Part shown: in pieces, positions 49,459-56,835 of the stretch
How positions within the stretch are numbered: the first letter of the stretch is position 1
Layout of the letters: each line of letters opens with the position of its first letter
Source: a virus
Length of the DNA stretch: 62,942 nt
Virus record (IMG/VR): IMGVR_UViG_3300009152_000050
Coordinates: 1-62,942 of that record
Reading direction: 5' to 3' (one strand)
Translations under genes and position numbers: made by a program
Notes under the pieces: generated by a model
The model's input: the letters and a program-made list of their open reading frames with translations, nothing else
The model's database searches: none
Told to the model about the DNA's origin: nothing

Positions 49459-50867
49459 ATTTTTAATAGTTTATTTGATTTTTCTATAATAAAAAATTCA
49501 CCATGAGAGCAGCAAGGAGGTCTTTCTTTATCATAAATACACTCTACCCCCGTAGTTCCACAGACTGAATGATAACAATTTTTATACTCTTGGCTTGGAC
49601 ACTCCCCTTGTACTACTCCTATTTTTTCAAAGTTACTATATCTCAATGTTAAATCAACACTTCCTGATAATATTACTGTTGGTGTACCTAATGCTACTGA
49701 TATTTGAGCAACTCCCGAATCTAAAGCTATTACTAAGTCAGCACCTTTACACATATACATAAGTAAATCTTTAGTAGGGCAGTTATAGTGTGGTGCTATA
49801 TGTTCTATTGGGTTATTGCCTACTTGAAATACAAGGTAGCCTATTTTTTGGTAGTAAGCAACTATTAATGCCCAATTAACTCCATAGCTATTTCGGTGGG
49901 GCATATTTAAATTATCGTAATGAATTAGTATATACTTTTGGAATATCTTTTGATGTGGTTCTTGGTGCATATAAAGCCTTGAATTACGTAGTTCTCCATC
50001 ACTTATCCCTGCCATTTCGTAATAAGACTTTAATACAAGTTGTTTAGGCTTTATTTCGTAAGCCATATCAAGATTGATAACCTTAATTGGTTTTATCTTA
50101 GGATTCATTTGAGATATGTGCTTCAAAAAATATGGATATTGCAAAAACAACTTCATATCATCTAAAGGTATATCTAATACTACTTGGTAATTATTTTTTG
50201 CAAAATATTCTACTACTGGCTCTGCCATAATAATATCGCCTGTTGCACCCAACCTCTTTATAACTATATGCTCTCTGAATGGCTGCCAAAAAAATGAGTG
50301 AAATCCCAACGTCCGTTGATATGGCTCTCTTAATTCAAATGAAAATCTTTCTGCAACTTCAATAGGCGCAAACACTATGTTGTGTTTCTTTTCAAGATAT
50401 GCTCCATATAATCGGCAAATTGCATCATCTTCTTGTTCTGTTACATCTATAAAATCATCAGTACCTAACGCTTCTAATAACTTTTTTGACCTAATAGAAA
50501 ATCCTCCATTACCTACTGCTCTTTCGCTATCAGGATAGTTCCATGCTCCCCCAATATAGTCAAATTCTAAAAACTCTTTTCCCCACATTTCTTCACAAAT
50601 AGGGTAGCCATCGTGTTGTATTACTAAGCAATAGTCTGTGGTTATATACTTCCACAATTCCTTTATCATAAAATAGCTATACTCATTCTTGCTTTTTATC
50701 TTTTGTATAACTATTGTTTCTGCTTCATCAATATTAATATCTACATCGGTAAAAAATATTGTCCTTGCTGGATTTAGTATTTTTAATGTTTTATTAATAG
50801 CTAAAACCGCTTTTCCTTGATTTACGCAATCAACTATAACTACTGTTACATTATTTAGATTTACCAT
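49455..50867 (-). CDS. Two-domain glycosyltransferase: DUF5672-like plus GT9 heptosyltransferase-like
   Basis: 470 aa. The N-terminal half matches the DUF5672 pattern (DYCLVIQHDGYPI, EFLEFDYIGGAWNYP, GNGGFSIRSKKLLEAL). From about residue 200 a GT-B fold of the GT9 type begins (IVIKRLGATGDIIMAEPVVEYF) and continues to GADLVIALDSGVAQISVALGTPTVILSGSVD. These are the features of ADP-heptose LPS heptosyltransferases. A cysteine-rich tail follows (CPSQEYKNCYHSVCGTTGVEC). It likely builds a surface glycan using an ADP-heptose-like donor, which fits the kinase and nucleotidyltransferase upstream. Confidence 0.75.
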   Translation of the reverse strand: MVNLNNVTVVIVDCVNQGKAVLAINKTLKILNPARTIFFTDVDINIDEAETIVIQKIKSKNEYSYFMIKELWKYITTDYCLVIQHDGYPICEEMWGKEFLEFDYIGGAWNYPDSERAVGNGGFSIRSKKLLEALGTDDFIDVTEQEDDAICRLYGAYLEKKHNIVFAPIEVAERFSFELREPYQRTLGFHSFFWQPFREHIVIKRLGATGDIIMAEPVVEYFAKNNYQVVLDIPLDDMKLFLQYPYFLKHISQMNPKIKPIKVINLDMAYEIKPKQLVLKSYYEMAGISDGELRNSRLYMHQEPHQKIFQKYILIHYDNLNMPHRNSYGVNWALIVAYYQKIGYLVFQVGNNPIEHIAPHYNCPTKDLLMYMCKGADLVIALDSGVAQISVALGTPTVILSGSVDLTLRYSNFEKIGVVQGECPSQEYKNCYHSVCGTTGVECIYDKERPPCCSHGEFFIIEKSNKLLKI

Positions 50868-51252
50868 TGGTTAAAATTTTCGTTGTAGAAAACCCTTTTA
50901 TTCTTTTAAAGTATTTTATTTCTTTTGCGTATTCGCCACCTATTATTTTTTTACCTTCCCAATCACTACCTACTACCATTACATCAGGAGAGTATTTTTT
51001 TATCATTTCTGCCAGTTCTTCATCAGAGTTAAATACTTGTACCATACCTACCCCTTTTATGCTCATAAGGTTTGATACCCTTTGTTCTTGTGTATGGAAT
51101 GGCCTATCTACTCCTTTCATTTCTTTTACTCTTTCATCTGAATCTACTGCCATAGATAAAAACCCTCCTAATGTTCTTGCATACTTTATTAACTCAAAAT
51201 GTGCATGAGTTAGTACGTCAAATGTTCCGTTTACCCAAACTGTTTTTATCAT
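50851..51252 (-). CDS. HldE-type nucleotidyltransferase domain (sugar-phosphate adenylyltransferase/cytidylyltransferase)
   Basis: 133 aa, one Rossmann-like domain. GTFDVLTHAHFELIK (9-23) carries the HxxH-type HAHF motif of the cytidylyltransferase superfamily. PFHTQEQRVSNLMSIKGV and SPDVMVVGSDWEG follow, then a SFSTTKIL-like end (GFSTTKIL, the usual STTxI). In HldE this domain forms ADP-heptose from heptose-1-phosphate. Here it is a separate gene in the same cluster as its kinase partner. Overlap with the GT gene is 17 bases. Confidence 0.8.
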   Translation of the reverse strand: MIKTVWVNGTFDVLTHAHFELIKYARTLGGFLSMAVDSDERVKEMKGVDRPFHTQEQRVSNLMSIKGVGMVQVFNSDEELAEMIKKYSPDVMVVGSDWEGKKIIGGEYAKEIKYFKRIKGFSTTKILTNGKSK

Positions 51253-51253
51253 A

Positions 51254-51607
51254 TTAATCTCCTTTTATTATTCTGTAACTGTCAGATTCAAAATGTTGTG
51301 TACTAAACTCATACAATTCAGAATCTTCTATTGCTTCCATTTGGTGAATAAGTCCAACTGGAATGTGGAATATATCACCTTCTTGTAGTATGAAAAAATT
51401 AGCTTTTTCTACATTTTCATCATATCCACATCTTAGTATCATTTTACCTTTTGATAGTCTAAATGTTTCGTCTTTTATTTTGTGCTTATGAAAACTGCAT
51501 TTTTTACCTTTATCAAAGTAAAGTATCTTTCCGCAATATTTATCATTGTTTACTATCCATTCTTCTTTTCCCCAACCTTTGATATGTATTTCTGCTTCTT
51601 TTCTCAT
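51254..51607 (-). CDS. Cupin-fold sugar-associated protein, 117 aa
   Basis: A cupin core: CSFHKHKIKDETFRLSKGKMILRCG gives the metal-binding histidines and glutamate (HKH and E), then GDIFHIPVGLIHQMEA with the second histidine motif. This is the mannose-6-phosphate isomerase type II / sugar epimerase-like layout found in glycan clusters. It may isomerise or stabilise a sugar phosphate. It lies between nucleotidyltransferase and kinase, with 4-base overlap to the kinase. Confidence 0.7.
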   Translation of the reverse strand: MRKEAEIHIKGWGKEEWIVNNDKYCGKILYFDKGKKCSFHKHKIKDETFRLSKGKMILRCGYDENVEKANFFILQEGDIFHIPVGLIHQMEAIEDSELYEFSTQHFESDSYRIIKGD

Positions 51608-52347
51608 ATCGTTGTTACTCCTTTTTTTGCAACTACTTGGGCTGCAATTTTGTTTGCAAATATAATTGAGTTTTTAATATCCTTAGTTTTCAAATACTTA
51701 GTTACTAATGCAGCTAAGAATGTATCTCCTGCACCTGAAAGGTCTTGTATCTTTACTTCTACTCCTTTAAAGTTTTCCCCATTGTAGTCGCATCCGTCTT
51801 TCCCTTTTGTTATTATTAATTGATCTCGCCAGTTTATTTCGGATGCCCCATTTAGTTCAGACTTACTCCATTCGTGTTCATTTATTTTTACAAAAGTAAA
51901 CCCTTGCGCCCATTCCCCTAATGGTGTTTTTGTATCTAAGAATGATAGTTTTGAATCATCAGCAATGCGTTCCATATCCCACTTAGTTAGAAATCCTTTT
52001 GCATAATCACTTACCACTACTGCATCAAAGTCATTGTAATCATGGTCATTAAACATAAACTTACCATTGCCGTCTATTGGTTCATCTACTCTTAGTAATG
52101 TATAGTTAGACTTTTCATCTACAAATCTTGCTTTTTGTGGTTTTGCTTTATTGGTATCGTATGTTATTTTTATGGTTTTATCTAATGCCTTAATATTAGC
52201 AACTACATTACCAGCCATCCCTTCATTTTCACTAAAATATTCAACATCTAATATAGCAGTAGGACATTCGGGGGATATTCTATTAACCTTGCCATAATAA
52301 AATCTATCAATACATGAATCACCTATTACAAGTATTTTATAAGACAT
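51604..52347 (-). CDS. HldE-type sugar kinase domain (PfkB family)
   Basis: 247 aa. ILVIGDSCIDRFYYGKVNRISPECP matches the start of HldE/RfaE1 kinases, and GAGDTF (205-210) is the PfkB anion-hole motif with catalytic D208. NEGMAGNVVANIKAL is the sugar-binding strand. In HldE the kinase makes heptose-1,7-bisphosphate. Full HldE has both domains in one chain; here they are two genes. The gene's start overlaps the GT9-like gene upstream by 11 bases. Confidence 0.8.
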   Translation of the reverse strand: MSYKILVIGDSCIDRFYYGKVNRISPECPTAILDVEYFSENEGMAGNVVANIKALDKTIKITYDTNKAKPQKARFVDEKSNYTLLRVDEPIDGNGKFMFNDHDYNDFDAVVVSDYAKGFLTKWDMERIADDSKLSFLDTKTPLGEWAQGFTFVKINEHEWSKSELNGASEINWRDQLIITKGKDGCDYNGENFKGVEVKIQDLSGAGDTFLAALVTKYLKTKDIKNSIIFANKIAAQVVAKKGVTTI

Positions 52348-53146
52348 ATTTTTCTTTTAATTGGTTAAAATATAATGTTAGAGCATCTTGATAAATAAAA
52401 GCATATCCATTAAATCCATTTGGCATAGTATTCGGGAACTGTGAACAAACTTCTAATACTCTTGGAACTTTCAGGGCATTTGATAAATGGAAACATAAAC
52501 TTTGATTACCTAAAAAGAAAGCGCAATTATCTATAATTTTAGCTAATTCTAAAAAATCTTTTATTGGATAATATTCAATGTTTAAATCCCATTTTTTGTT
52601 AAATAACTTATGTTCCTCTGGCGTTCCCACAAATATAATATCTTTTTCACTATCTTTCAAAAAATAATATTGTATGTACGGGTTTCTGTATCTATCGGTA
52701 AAATTTATGACTATTTTATTATTAAAATGACCATATTCAGATTCATAAATGGATAGCCATTCTTCTGATAAATCACAAGCTAATTGTGGAAACACAAACC
52801 AACTCCAACTAAATATATCTCCATAAGGCATTGGTATATACTTTCTATCTCTTGTTATTTGAAAATCTAAATCTACCGCTTCCCCTTTCCATACCCTAAA
52901 TGATTCTATATAATTTTGTGATTCTATTAGTGGCTTCATTAAGTCAAATGTTTCCTGATTGAAACATACTTGTTGTCCTTCATGTTTTATTGGATGATCT
53001 GCACCTTCATAATAAAAAGCGGGAAAGTTAATGTATTGGTATATAGTAGTCTTAATTCTTGTTTCTCTATATAATTTTTTAAGTCCGGGCAGTATTGTAA
53101 TTAAATCCCCTGAATTATAATGATGTAATATTTTATAACTATTCAT
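52337..53146 (-). CDS. GT9-like glycosyltransferase, 269 aa
   Basis: The protein starts NSYKILHHYNSGDLITILPGLKKLY (the GD(L/I)xxxLP signature of GT9). Later ELAKIIDNCAFFLGNQSLCFHLSNALKVPRVLEV gives the C-terminal donor-binding pattern. It is the first gene of the long late transcript, next to the intergenic region before 53210. I see no clear promoter consensus in that region on the reverse strand. It likely extends a surface glycan. Confidence 0.65.
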   Translation of the reverse strand: MNSYKILHHYNSGDLITILPGLKKLYRETRIKTTIYQYINFPAFYYEGADHPIKHEGQQVCFNQETFDLMKPLIESQNYIESFRVWKGEAVDLDFQITRDRKYIPMPYGDIFSWSWFVFPQLACDLSEEWLSIYESEYGHFNNKIVINFTDRYRNPYIQYYFLKDSEKDIIFVGTPEEHKLFNKKWDLNIEYYPIKDFLELAKIIDNCAFFLGNQSLCFHLSNALKVPRVLEVCSQFPNTMPNGFNGYAFIYQDALTLYFNQLKEKYVL

Positions 53147-53209
53147 TAAATTTATTTTGTTTTTATATAATTTTACTCTATTATTTTTTAAAAACTAAAC
53201 TTTCTTACT

Positions 53210-53458
53210 ATGGCACAAATTTTTGCAGCATCCATTTACGGAGCAAACAAAAACGATTGGAACACACCGCAAGGTACTCAAATGGGTTTTTCTACCCAAA
53301 ATGTAATCATTAGGCAAATTGACGGAGGCACTACCGCTTATTCAGGAGTTAACTGTGTAAGTCAAATTCAGTTGTTACCAACTGCTCCATCACCAATTCA
53401 GCCTGTTTATTACAGTCCTTTGACTGTTGCAGCTTTAATTGTTTTGGCTAACGCTTAA
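53210..53458 (+). CDS. Small secreted-like or virion protein, 82 aa
   Basis: A single gene on the forward strand between two reverse-strand regions, ended by a strong terminator. The protein is low in charge, rich in Q/T/P/G, and has a hydrophobic tail (YYSPLTVAALIVLANA). No signal peptide. The layout of a lone gene with its own terminator suggests strong separate expression. A small virion decoration or host-directed protein is possible; not recognised. Confidence 0.55.
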   Translation: MAQIFAASIYGANKNDWNTPQGTQMGFSTQNVIIRQIDGGTTAYSGVNCVSQIQLLPTAPSPIQPVYYSPLTVAALIVLANA

Positions 53459-53475
53459 TTATTAAATTTTGTTTT

Positions 53476-53508
53476 CAAAAAAGCCTCTATTTATTTAGGG
53501 GCTTTTTT
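53476..53508. terminator. Bidirectional terminator between 53458 and 53487
   Basis: AAAAAAGCCTCTA pairs with TAGGGGCTTTTTT (one G-T wobble) around a short loop, with A- and T-tracts on each side. It ends the lone + gene and the NinG-like gene on the - strand. Confidence 0.85.
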
Positions 53509-54101
53509 AGTTTCTGTTCAATTATTTTTAGTCTTGCCCTGTAATCTATTAAAAGTTGCTTTAGTTCATCAGTTCCTATTTTCTCTACTTCTCTGCTTCT
53601 TTCTTTTAATTGCTCTACTATTCCTGTGTGTTCTTTTTCAAGTTGTTCTGCATATTTTTGTAGGTTTCCATCAAGGTACTGGTTGCATTTTTTACAGCCG
53701 GCACGTAAATTAAATCTTATATCAAACCTTACCCCCATGTGCTTTCTTGATATAAAGTGCATATTGTCTGCCATCGTAAAGTGTACCTTAGTGCCACATA
53801 TATAACAGTTTAAATAGCCTTTATCATCTGATGCCATTATACGTACTATGCGACTTGTGATAGTATCAAGTTCTTCTATTAAGTTATTGCGATTTTCTGC
53901 TAACTCTTTTTGATTATCTGATACATGAGGTAATGTTCTTATTCTATTCCTTTCCGATGCTCTGTCTATCTGTTGCTTTATCTTATTGTTCTTATGGCAG
54001 TTGTATAAACAAAATAAATCTTTACCCACTTTAACACAAGCTACATTCTTATCTCCACATTGAGAACAATTACCAATTTTATGTTTAGGAAGTAGGCTCA
54101 T
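53487..54101 (-). CDS. NinG/Rap-like recombination nuclease
   Basis: 204 aa. Zinc fingers at the start (CSQCG, C12 and C15, with later C-x-x-x-C) and middle (CYICG, then AGCKKCNQYLDG) flank a helical linker. MHFISRKHMGVRFDIRFN is the core of the NinG/Rap family, HNH-like Holliday-junction or D-loop nucleases of lambdoid phages. It would promote recombination during replication. It has its own promoter, divergent from the 54206 gene. Confidence 0.75.
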   Translation of the reverse strand: MSLLPKHKIGNCSQCGDKNVACVKVGKDLFCLYNCHKNNKIKQQIDRASERNRIRTLPHVSDNQKELAENRNNLIEELDTITSRIVRIMASDDKGYLNCYICGTKVHFTMADNMHFISRKHMGVRFDIRFNLRAGCKKCNQYLDGNLQKYAEQLEKEHTGIVEQLKERSREVEKIGTDELKQLLIDYRARLKIIEQKLKKPLNK

Positions 54102-54115
54102 GTATTATGTTTTAT

Positions 54116-54147
54116 CAAAAATATAAATAGTTAATGTAATTACCAAA
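54116..54147 (-). promoter_or_regulatory. Promoter for NinG-like gene
   Basis: On the reverse strand TTTG (54144-54147), 20 bp, TATTTTTG (54116-54123). Perfect consensus and spacing, 14 nt before the start at 54101. Confidence 0.8.
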
Positions 54148-54193
54148 TTAATTTTACTACATTAAAAATATTTTTTTAGTTCAATTAAAGTTA

Positions 54194-54201
54194 TATATTT
54201 G
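54194..54201 (+). promoter_or_regulatory. Probable promoter of small control genes
   Basis: TATATTTG at 54194-54201 is a perfect -7 box; the -33 position 20 bp upstream is T-rich (ATTT/TTTT) but not TTTG. It lies 4 nt before the ATG at 54206 and is divergent from the NinG promoter. Confidence 0.6.
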
Positions 54202-54205
54202 TGTC

Positions 54206-54349
54206 ATGACAGAAAAAAGCACAAAGGGTAGAAAGCCATTACCCGATAAAGAAAAGAAAGTACCTGTTACTGTATGGGTAAAATCAAAAAATGCACTAAT
54301 TATTACAATAGAGTGTATTAAAATAGCTAATCAGTATGATAAAGATTAA
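54206..54349 (+). CDS. Small basic protein, 47 aa
   Basis: ATG at 54206, TAA at 54347-54349. The protein is basic at its start (MTEKSTKGRKPLPDKEKKVPVTVWVK), followed by a helix (NALIITIECIKIANQYD). It resembles a short DNA-binding or anti-repressor protein. It overlaps the next gene by 14 bases and is preceded by a divergent promoter pair, the place where phage control genes usually sit. Confidence 0.55.
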   Translation: MTEKSTKGRKPLPDKEKKVPVTVWVKSKNALIITIECIKIANQYDKD

Positions 54350-54575
54350 AGTAGAAAAACCAGATAACCATTGCTTACCTCTGCCTACAAGAATACATAG
54401 GTTATCGGATAGTGTAGAGTTGGTATTAGTTGCTAAAAAGCCTAAATCTATAAAACAACAAGTTGACCTATATACCTACAAGTACCTTAATGGAATATTA
54501 AAAGATAGTACAGTAGATTATACAGAAGATGAAATAGTAAAGCAGTTAAAGAACTATTGGAGAGAAAGTATTTAA
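54336..54575 (+). CDS. Small control-region protein, 79 aa
   Basis: ATG at 54336, inside the end of the previous gene. A beta-rich start (MIKIKVEKPDNHCLPLPTRIHRLSDSVELVLVAKKP) is followed by a helical C-terminus (EDEIVKQLKNYWRE). It might be a partner or regulator of the adjacent basic protein. Function unknown. Confidence 0.55.
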   Translation: MIKIKVEKPDNHCLPLPTRIHRLSDSVELVLVAKKPKSIKQQVDLYTYKYLNGILKDSTVDYTEDEIVKQLKNYWRESI

Positions 54576-54595
54576 TCATTTAAAACCATAAAAAC

Positions 54596-54736
54596 ATGAA
54601 AAAATTATTCAGAAAAATTATTGCAATATACAATCGTTGTAGATACTGCGGAAGAACAATAGAAGATACTGGTGCTGGTTCTGAACCAAGACCTAATATG
54701 TGTGAAAGATGTTTTGAAAACGGAGGGGATGAATAA
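54596..54736 (+). CDS. Small zinc-ribbon protein, 46 aa
   Basis: ATG at 54596. Two CxxC pairs (RCRYCGRTIEDTG and NMCERCFENG), the layout of a zinc ribbon of about 40 residues. The stop codon TAA (54734-54736) is part of GAATAACG, the start of attC-like site E, so the gene borders the second cassette array. Possible roles are RNA/DNA binding or a truncated partner of the control proteins. Confidence 0.6.
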   Translation: MKKLFRKIIAIYNRCRYCGRTIEDTGAGSEPRPNMCERCFENGGDE

Positions 54737-54828
54737 CGAATGGTGCTATGAGCAGGTTTGCCTTGCAGAAATGTTCAAATTTAGCACAAATTTTATTGGC
54801 AAACTTGCTTATAGCACGTGTTATACGC
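54731..54828 (+). repeat. attC-like recombination site E
   Basis: Outer cores GAATAAC (54731-54737) and GTTATACGC (54820-54828). The stem GTGCTATGAGCAGGTTTGCC (from 54743) pairs with GGCAAACTTGCTTATAGCAC (to 54818) at 18 of 20 positions, with G-T wobble at the others, around a loop of about 34 nt. GTTATACGC is perfectly complementary to the far end of the next cassette (GCGTATAAC, 55761-55769). It differs in sequence from the sites of array I but has the same layout. Confidence 0.78.
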
Positions 54829-54883
54829 TGGCACGGGTGATTTAGAAGAATGTTTAATTGGAATACGGTAAAAAAGAAAATAA

Positions 54884-55672
54884 ATGCGAAGCGAGGGGAA
54901 AATAGAATTGTTTAATGAGGACTGTATGCTAACTATGAAACGGATAGCATCAGGGACGGTTGATTTGATATTGACTGACCCGCCATATAACACAACGCAA
55001 TGTGAATGGGAATATGATATTGATTTAACGGCTTTATGGGCTGAATGGCAAAGGATATTGAAGCCCAATGGAGTAATATGTGTTTTTGCAGATGAACCAT
55101 TTACAAGCCGTTTAATCGTTTCAAAATTGGATTGGTTTAAAATTAGGATTACTTGGGATAAAATGACTGGCTCAAACTTTTTGAATGCTAAAAAAATGCC
55201 GTTAAAACAAACTGAAGATGTAGTAATTTTTTCAGGCGTTAAAAATGGGCAATACACTTACAACCCGATTTTAACTGATAAACCTAAACACAATATAAGA
55301 CCCGTTGGAAATAGAAAGCCAAGTGTAAATAATACTACATACGGACAACACAGCGGACAATATTCAGCGGATTACGACCCAACAAAGAACTATCCGACAA
55401 ACTTACTTTCAATAATGGCAAAGCAAGATGAATGTAATAGCGTGAACCGATGGCATCCAACTCAAAAACCTACAGAGATTATGCAATGGCTTGTAAAGAC
55501 ATTTAGCAACCAACACGAAATTGTTTTTGATGGATATAGTGGAAGCGGAGTAACTGCCATTGCTTGTGAAATTGAAAATAGAAACTTTATAGGAAGTGAA
55601 TTGAATGAGGAATATTACAAAAAAGCATTACAACGAATTAAAGATGAAACAGCACAACTTAAAATATTTTAA
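54884..55672 (+). CDS. Cassette-borne DNA methyltransferase (DPPY, beta class)
   Basis: 262 aa. Motif IV DPPY at residues 32-35 and the SAM-binding FDGYSGSG at 215-222 give the beta-class order. RWHPTQKP (189-196) precedes motif I. ATG at 54884 follows an AAATGCGAAG leader. It probably methylates adenine or cytosine in short palindromes. It is the only gene between attC-like core 54820 and 55769, and its relationship to the array I methylase is only at the level of class. No restriction enzyme partner seen. Confidence 0.85.
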   Translation: MRSEGKIELFNEDCMLTMKRIASGTVDLILTDPPYNTTQCEWEYDIDLTALWAEWQRILKPNGVICVFADEPFTSRLIVSKLDWFKIRITWDKMTGSNFLNAKKMPLKQTEDVVIFSGVKNGQYTYNPILTDKPKHNIRPVGNRKPSVNNTTYGQHSGQYSADYDPTKNYPTNLLSIMAKQDECNSVNRWHPTQKPTEIMQWLVKTFSNQHEIVFDGYSGSGVTAIACEIENRNFIGSELNEEYYKKALQRIKDETAQLKIF

Positions 55673-55760
55673 TGGTTTTGAAAAAACCAACAGAAGCGTG
55701 GGGCATTTATTTTCTTTTTTACTTCCACAAAAGTTCAATTGGAACACGGATGTAGTGCTT

Positions 55761-55783
55761 GCGTATAACATAAAATATGTACG
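55761..55783 (+). repeat. Terminal half-site of cassette array II
   Basis: GCGTATAAC (55761-55769) is a perfect complement of GTTATACGC at 54820. It is followed by ATAAAATATGTACG, without a long stem or GTTRRRY. It shares ATATGTA with the array I terminal half-site (8227-8246). Confidence 0.6.
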
Positions 55784-55867
55784 TTTCCTTTGTAATTAAT
55801 TAATTTAAAGCTACTTATGATATGTTTCCTGAACGTATCGGTAGTCTTATTCAGTAAACTATAAACT

Positions 55868-56140
55868 ATGACACAAATTTCAGCAATCGCATTATCACTA
55901 TTAAATGGTGAAACATTAAGTATTATGGATGGGTACAGAAAGTTTGCCTGTTCTAATTTACCAAGAGAAATATCAAGAGGTATAGAGCAAAAGTTTGGGG
56001 TAAGAGTAGAAAGAACTCCCACTAAATTTATTTCAAGATACGGGCAGTCTGGCTCTTATCATAAATACCACCTACTTAATTCAGATCAAAATAAAGACGG
56101 AATAAAAAAAATGAAAGAATATATAAAAGAAAATATTTGA
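55868..56140 (+). CDS. Helix-turn-helix protein, 90 aa
   Basis: MTQISAIALSLLNGETLSIMDGYRKF and NLPREISRGIEQKFGVRVERTPTKF form a two-helix DNA-binding layout like small phage HTH proteins. FISRYGQSGSYHKYHLL suggests a winged extension. Its end overlaps the start of the leader promoter (56136-56139). It may control the replication operon or act in replication initiation. Confidence 0.6.
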   Translation: MTQISAIALSLLNGETLSIMDGYRKFACSNLPREISRGIEQKFGVRVERTPTKFISRYGQSGSYHKYHLLNSDQNKDGIKKMKEYIKENI

Positions 56141-56167
56141 TTGTATTGTTTTTTCCCTTTATCTTTG
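56136..56167 (+). promoter_or_regulatory. Promoter of the replication operon
   Basis: TTTG at 56136-56139, 20 bp, TATCTTTG at 56160-56167: a perfect match to the Bacteroidota promoter. The start point should fall near 56173, where the structured leader begins. Confidence 0.85.
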
Positions 56168-56171
56168 ATTT

Positions 56172-56289
56172 GCGAAAACCTAAAAATGAAATTATACAAA
56201 TACATAACATTTTTTATACACAGCTAATCCGCTGCGGTTAATCTTTCTTACGCCTTCTTGCGTACGGGGTTTTCGCAGCCGCAGCGGAT
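56172..56289 (+). promoter_or_regulatory. Structured leader RNA with competing stems before replication genes
   Basis: Three arms can be seen. GCGAAAACC (56172-56180, the very start of the transcript) is a perfect complement of GGTTTTCGC (56268-56276). ATCCGCTGCGG (56227-56237) is a perfect complement of CCGCAGCGGAT (56279-56289), and a small inner hairpin TACGC/GCGTA (56249-56264) lies within. The first and second long stems cross each other, so they form either a pseudoknot or two exclusive folds. The region is G+C-rich inside an AT-rich genome. A 13-codon reading frame lies at 56186-56227. An attenuator, a regulatory RNA or a replication origin structure are all possible. Confidence 0.65.
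56186..56227 (+). CDS. Leader peptide candidate, 13 aa
   Basis: ATG at 56186, TAA at 56225-56227; the peptide is MKLYKYITFFIHS. It sits within the structured leader; its stop codon overlaps the first base of the stem that begins at 56227. A ribosome stalled here would decide which stem forms. Too short to prove coding. Confidence 0.3.
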   Translation: MKLYKYITFFIHS

Positions 56290-56307
56290 AGGCTTATTTT
56301 TATTATT

Positions 56308-56835
56308 ATGGCTAAACGACTTACCGATTCGGAAAAATGGAATGACGATTGGTTTATATCATTAGATAATGATTACCGAATCATTTGGATATGGTTACTT
56401 GATAATTGCAGCCATGCTGGTATCTGTAAAAGGAGCATGAAATTGTTAAATATGATGTGTAATACCAATATTACGGAGGAAGAATTATTAAAGCAAATGG
56501 AAGAAAGGGTTGTTTTAGTAGATAATAACTGGTTCATTCCCAAGTTTTTAAAATTTCAATACGCAAATTTGCATAGCGATAGACCTGTAATTGTTTCGGT
56601 AGTAAAAGAGTTAGTTAAATTAGGTTATGATAAATTAATTCCTGAATCATTTGGTAATGATTACTTAATGATTAAGGATAAAAGTAAGGATAAGGATATT
56701 AGTATTGTTAAACATAAAAAAAACGAAAATGGAAAATTTAGCGGAAACTTTAAATCACAGGGGGAAGAATTTTTCTTTGGCAGAATTGAAAAAGGATTTG
56801 AAAAATTTAGGGAAAGTAGAGTGTCTGGTGATTGA
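56308..56835 (+). CDS. Replication initiator-like protein, 175 aa
   Basis: The beginning (MAKRLTDSEKWNDDWFISLDNDYRIIWIWLLDNCSHAGICKRSMKLLNMM) resembles replisome-organiser/DnaD-like N-terminal domains of phages, with NNWFIPKFLKFQYANLHSDRPVIV in the middle. A low-complexity charged tail follows (KDKSKDKDISIVKHKKNENG). It is the first gene of the replication operon after the leader. The tail overlaps the next gene by 107 bases in another frame. Confidence 0.6.
   Translation: MAKRLTDSEKWNDDWFISLDNDYRIIWIWLLDNCSHAGICKRSMKLLNMMCNTNITEEELLKQMEERVVLVDNNWFIPKFLKFQYANLHSDRPVIVSVVKELVKLGYDKLIPESFGNDYLMIKDKSKDKDISIVKHKKNENGKFSGNFKSQGEEFFFGRIEKGFEKFRESRVSGD

Noticed and set aside
54793-55257. Reverse-strand frame opposite the array II methyltransferase
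   Set aside because: It is fully covered by the methylase, whose motifs are clear.
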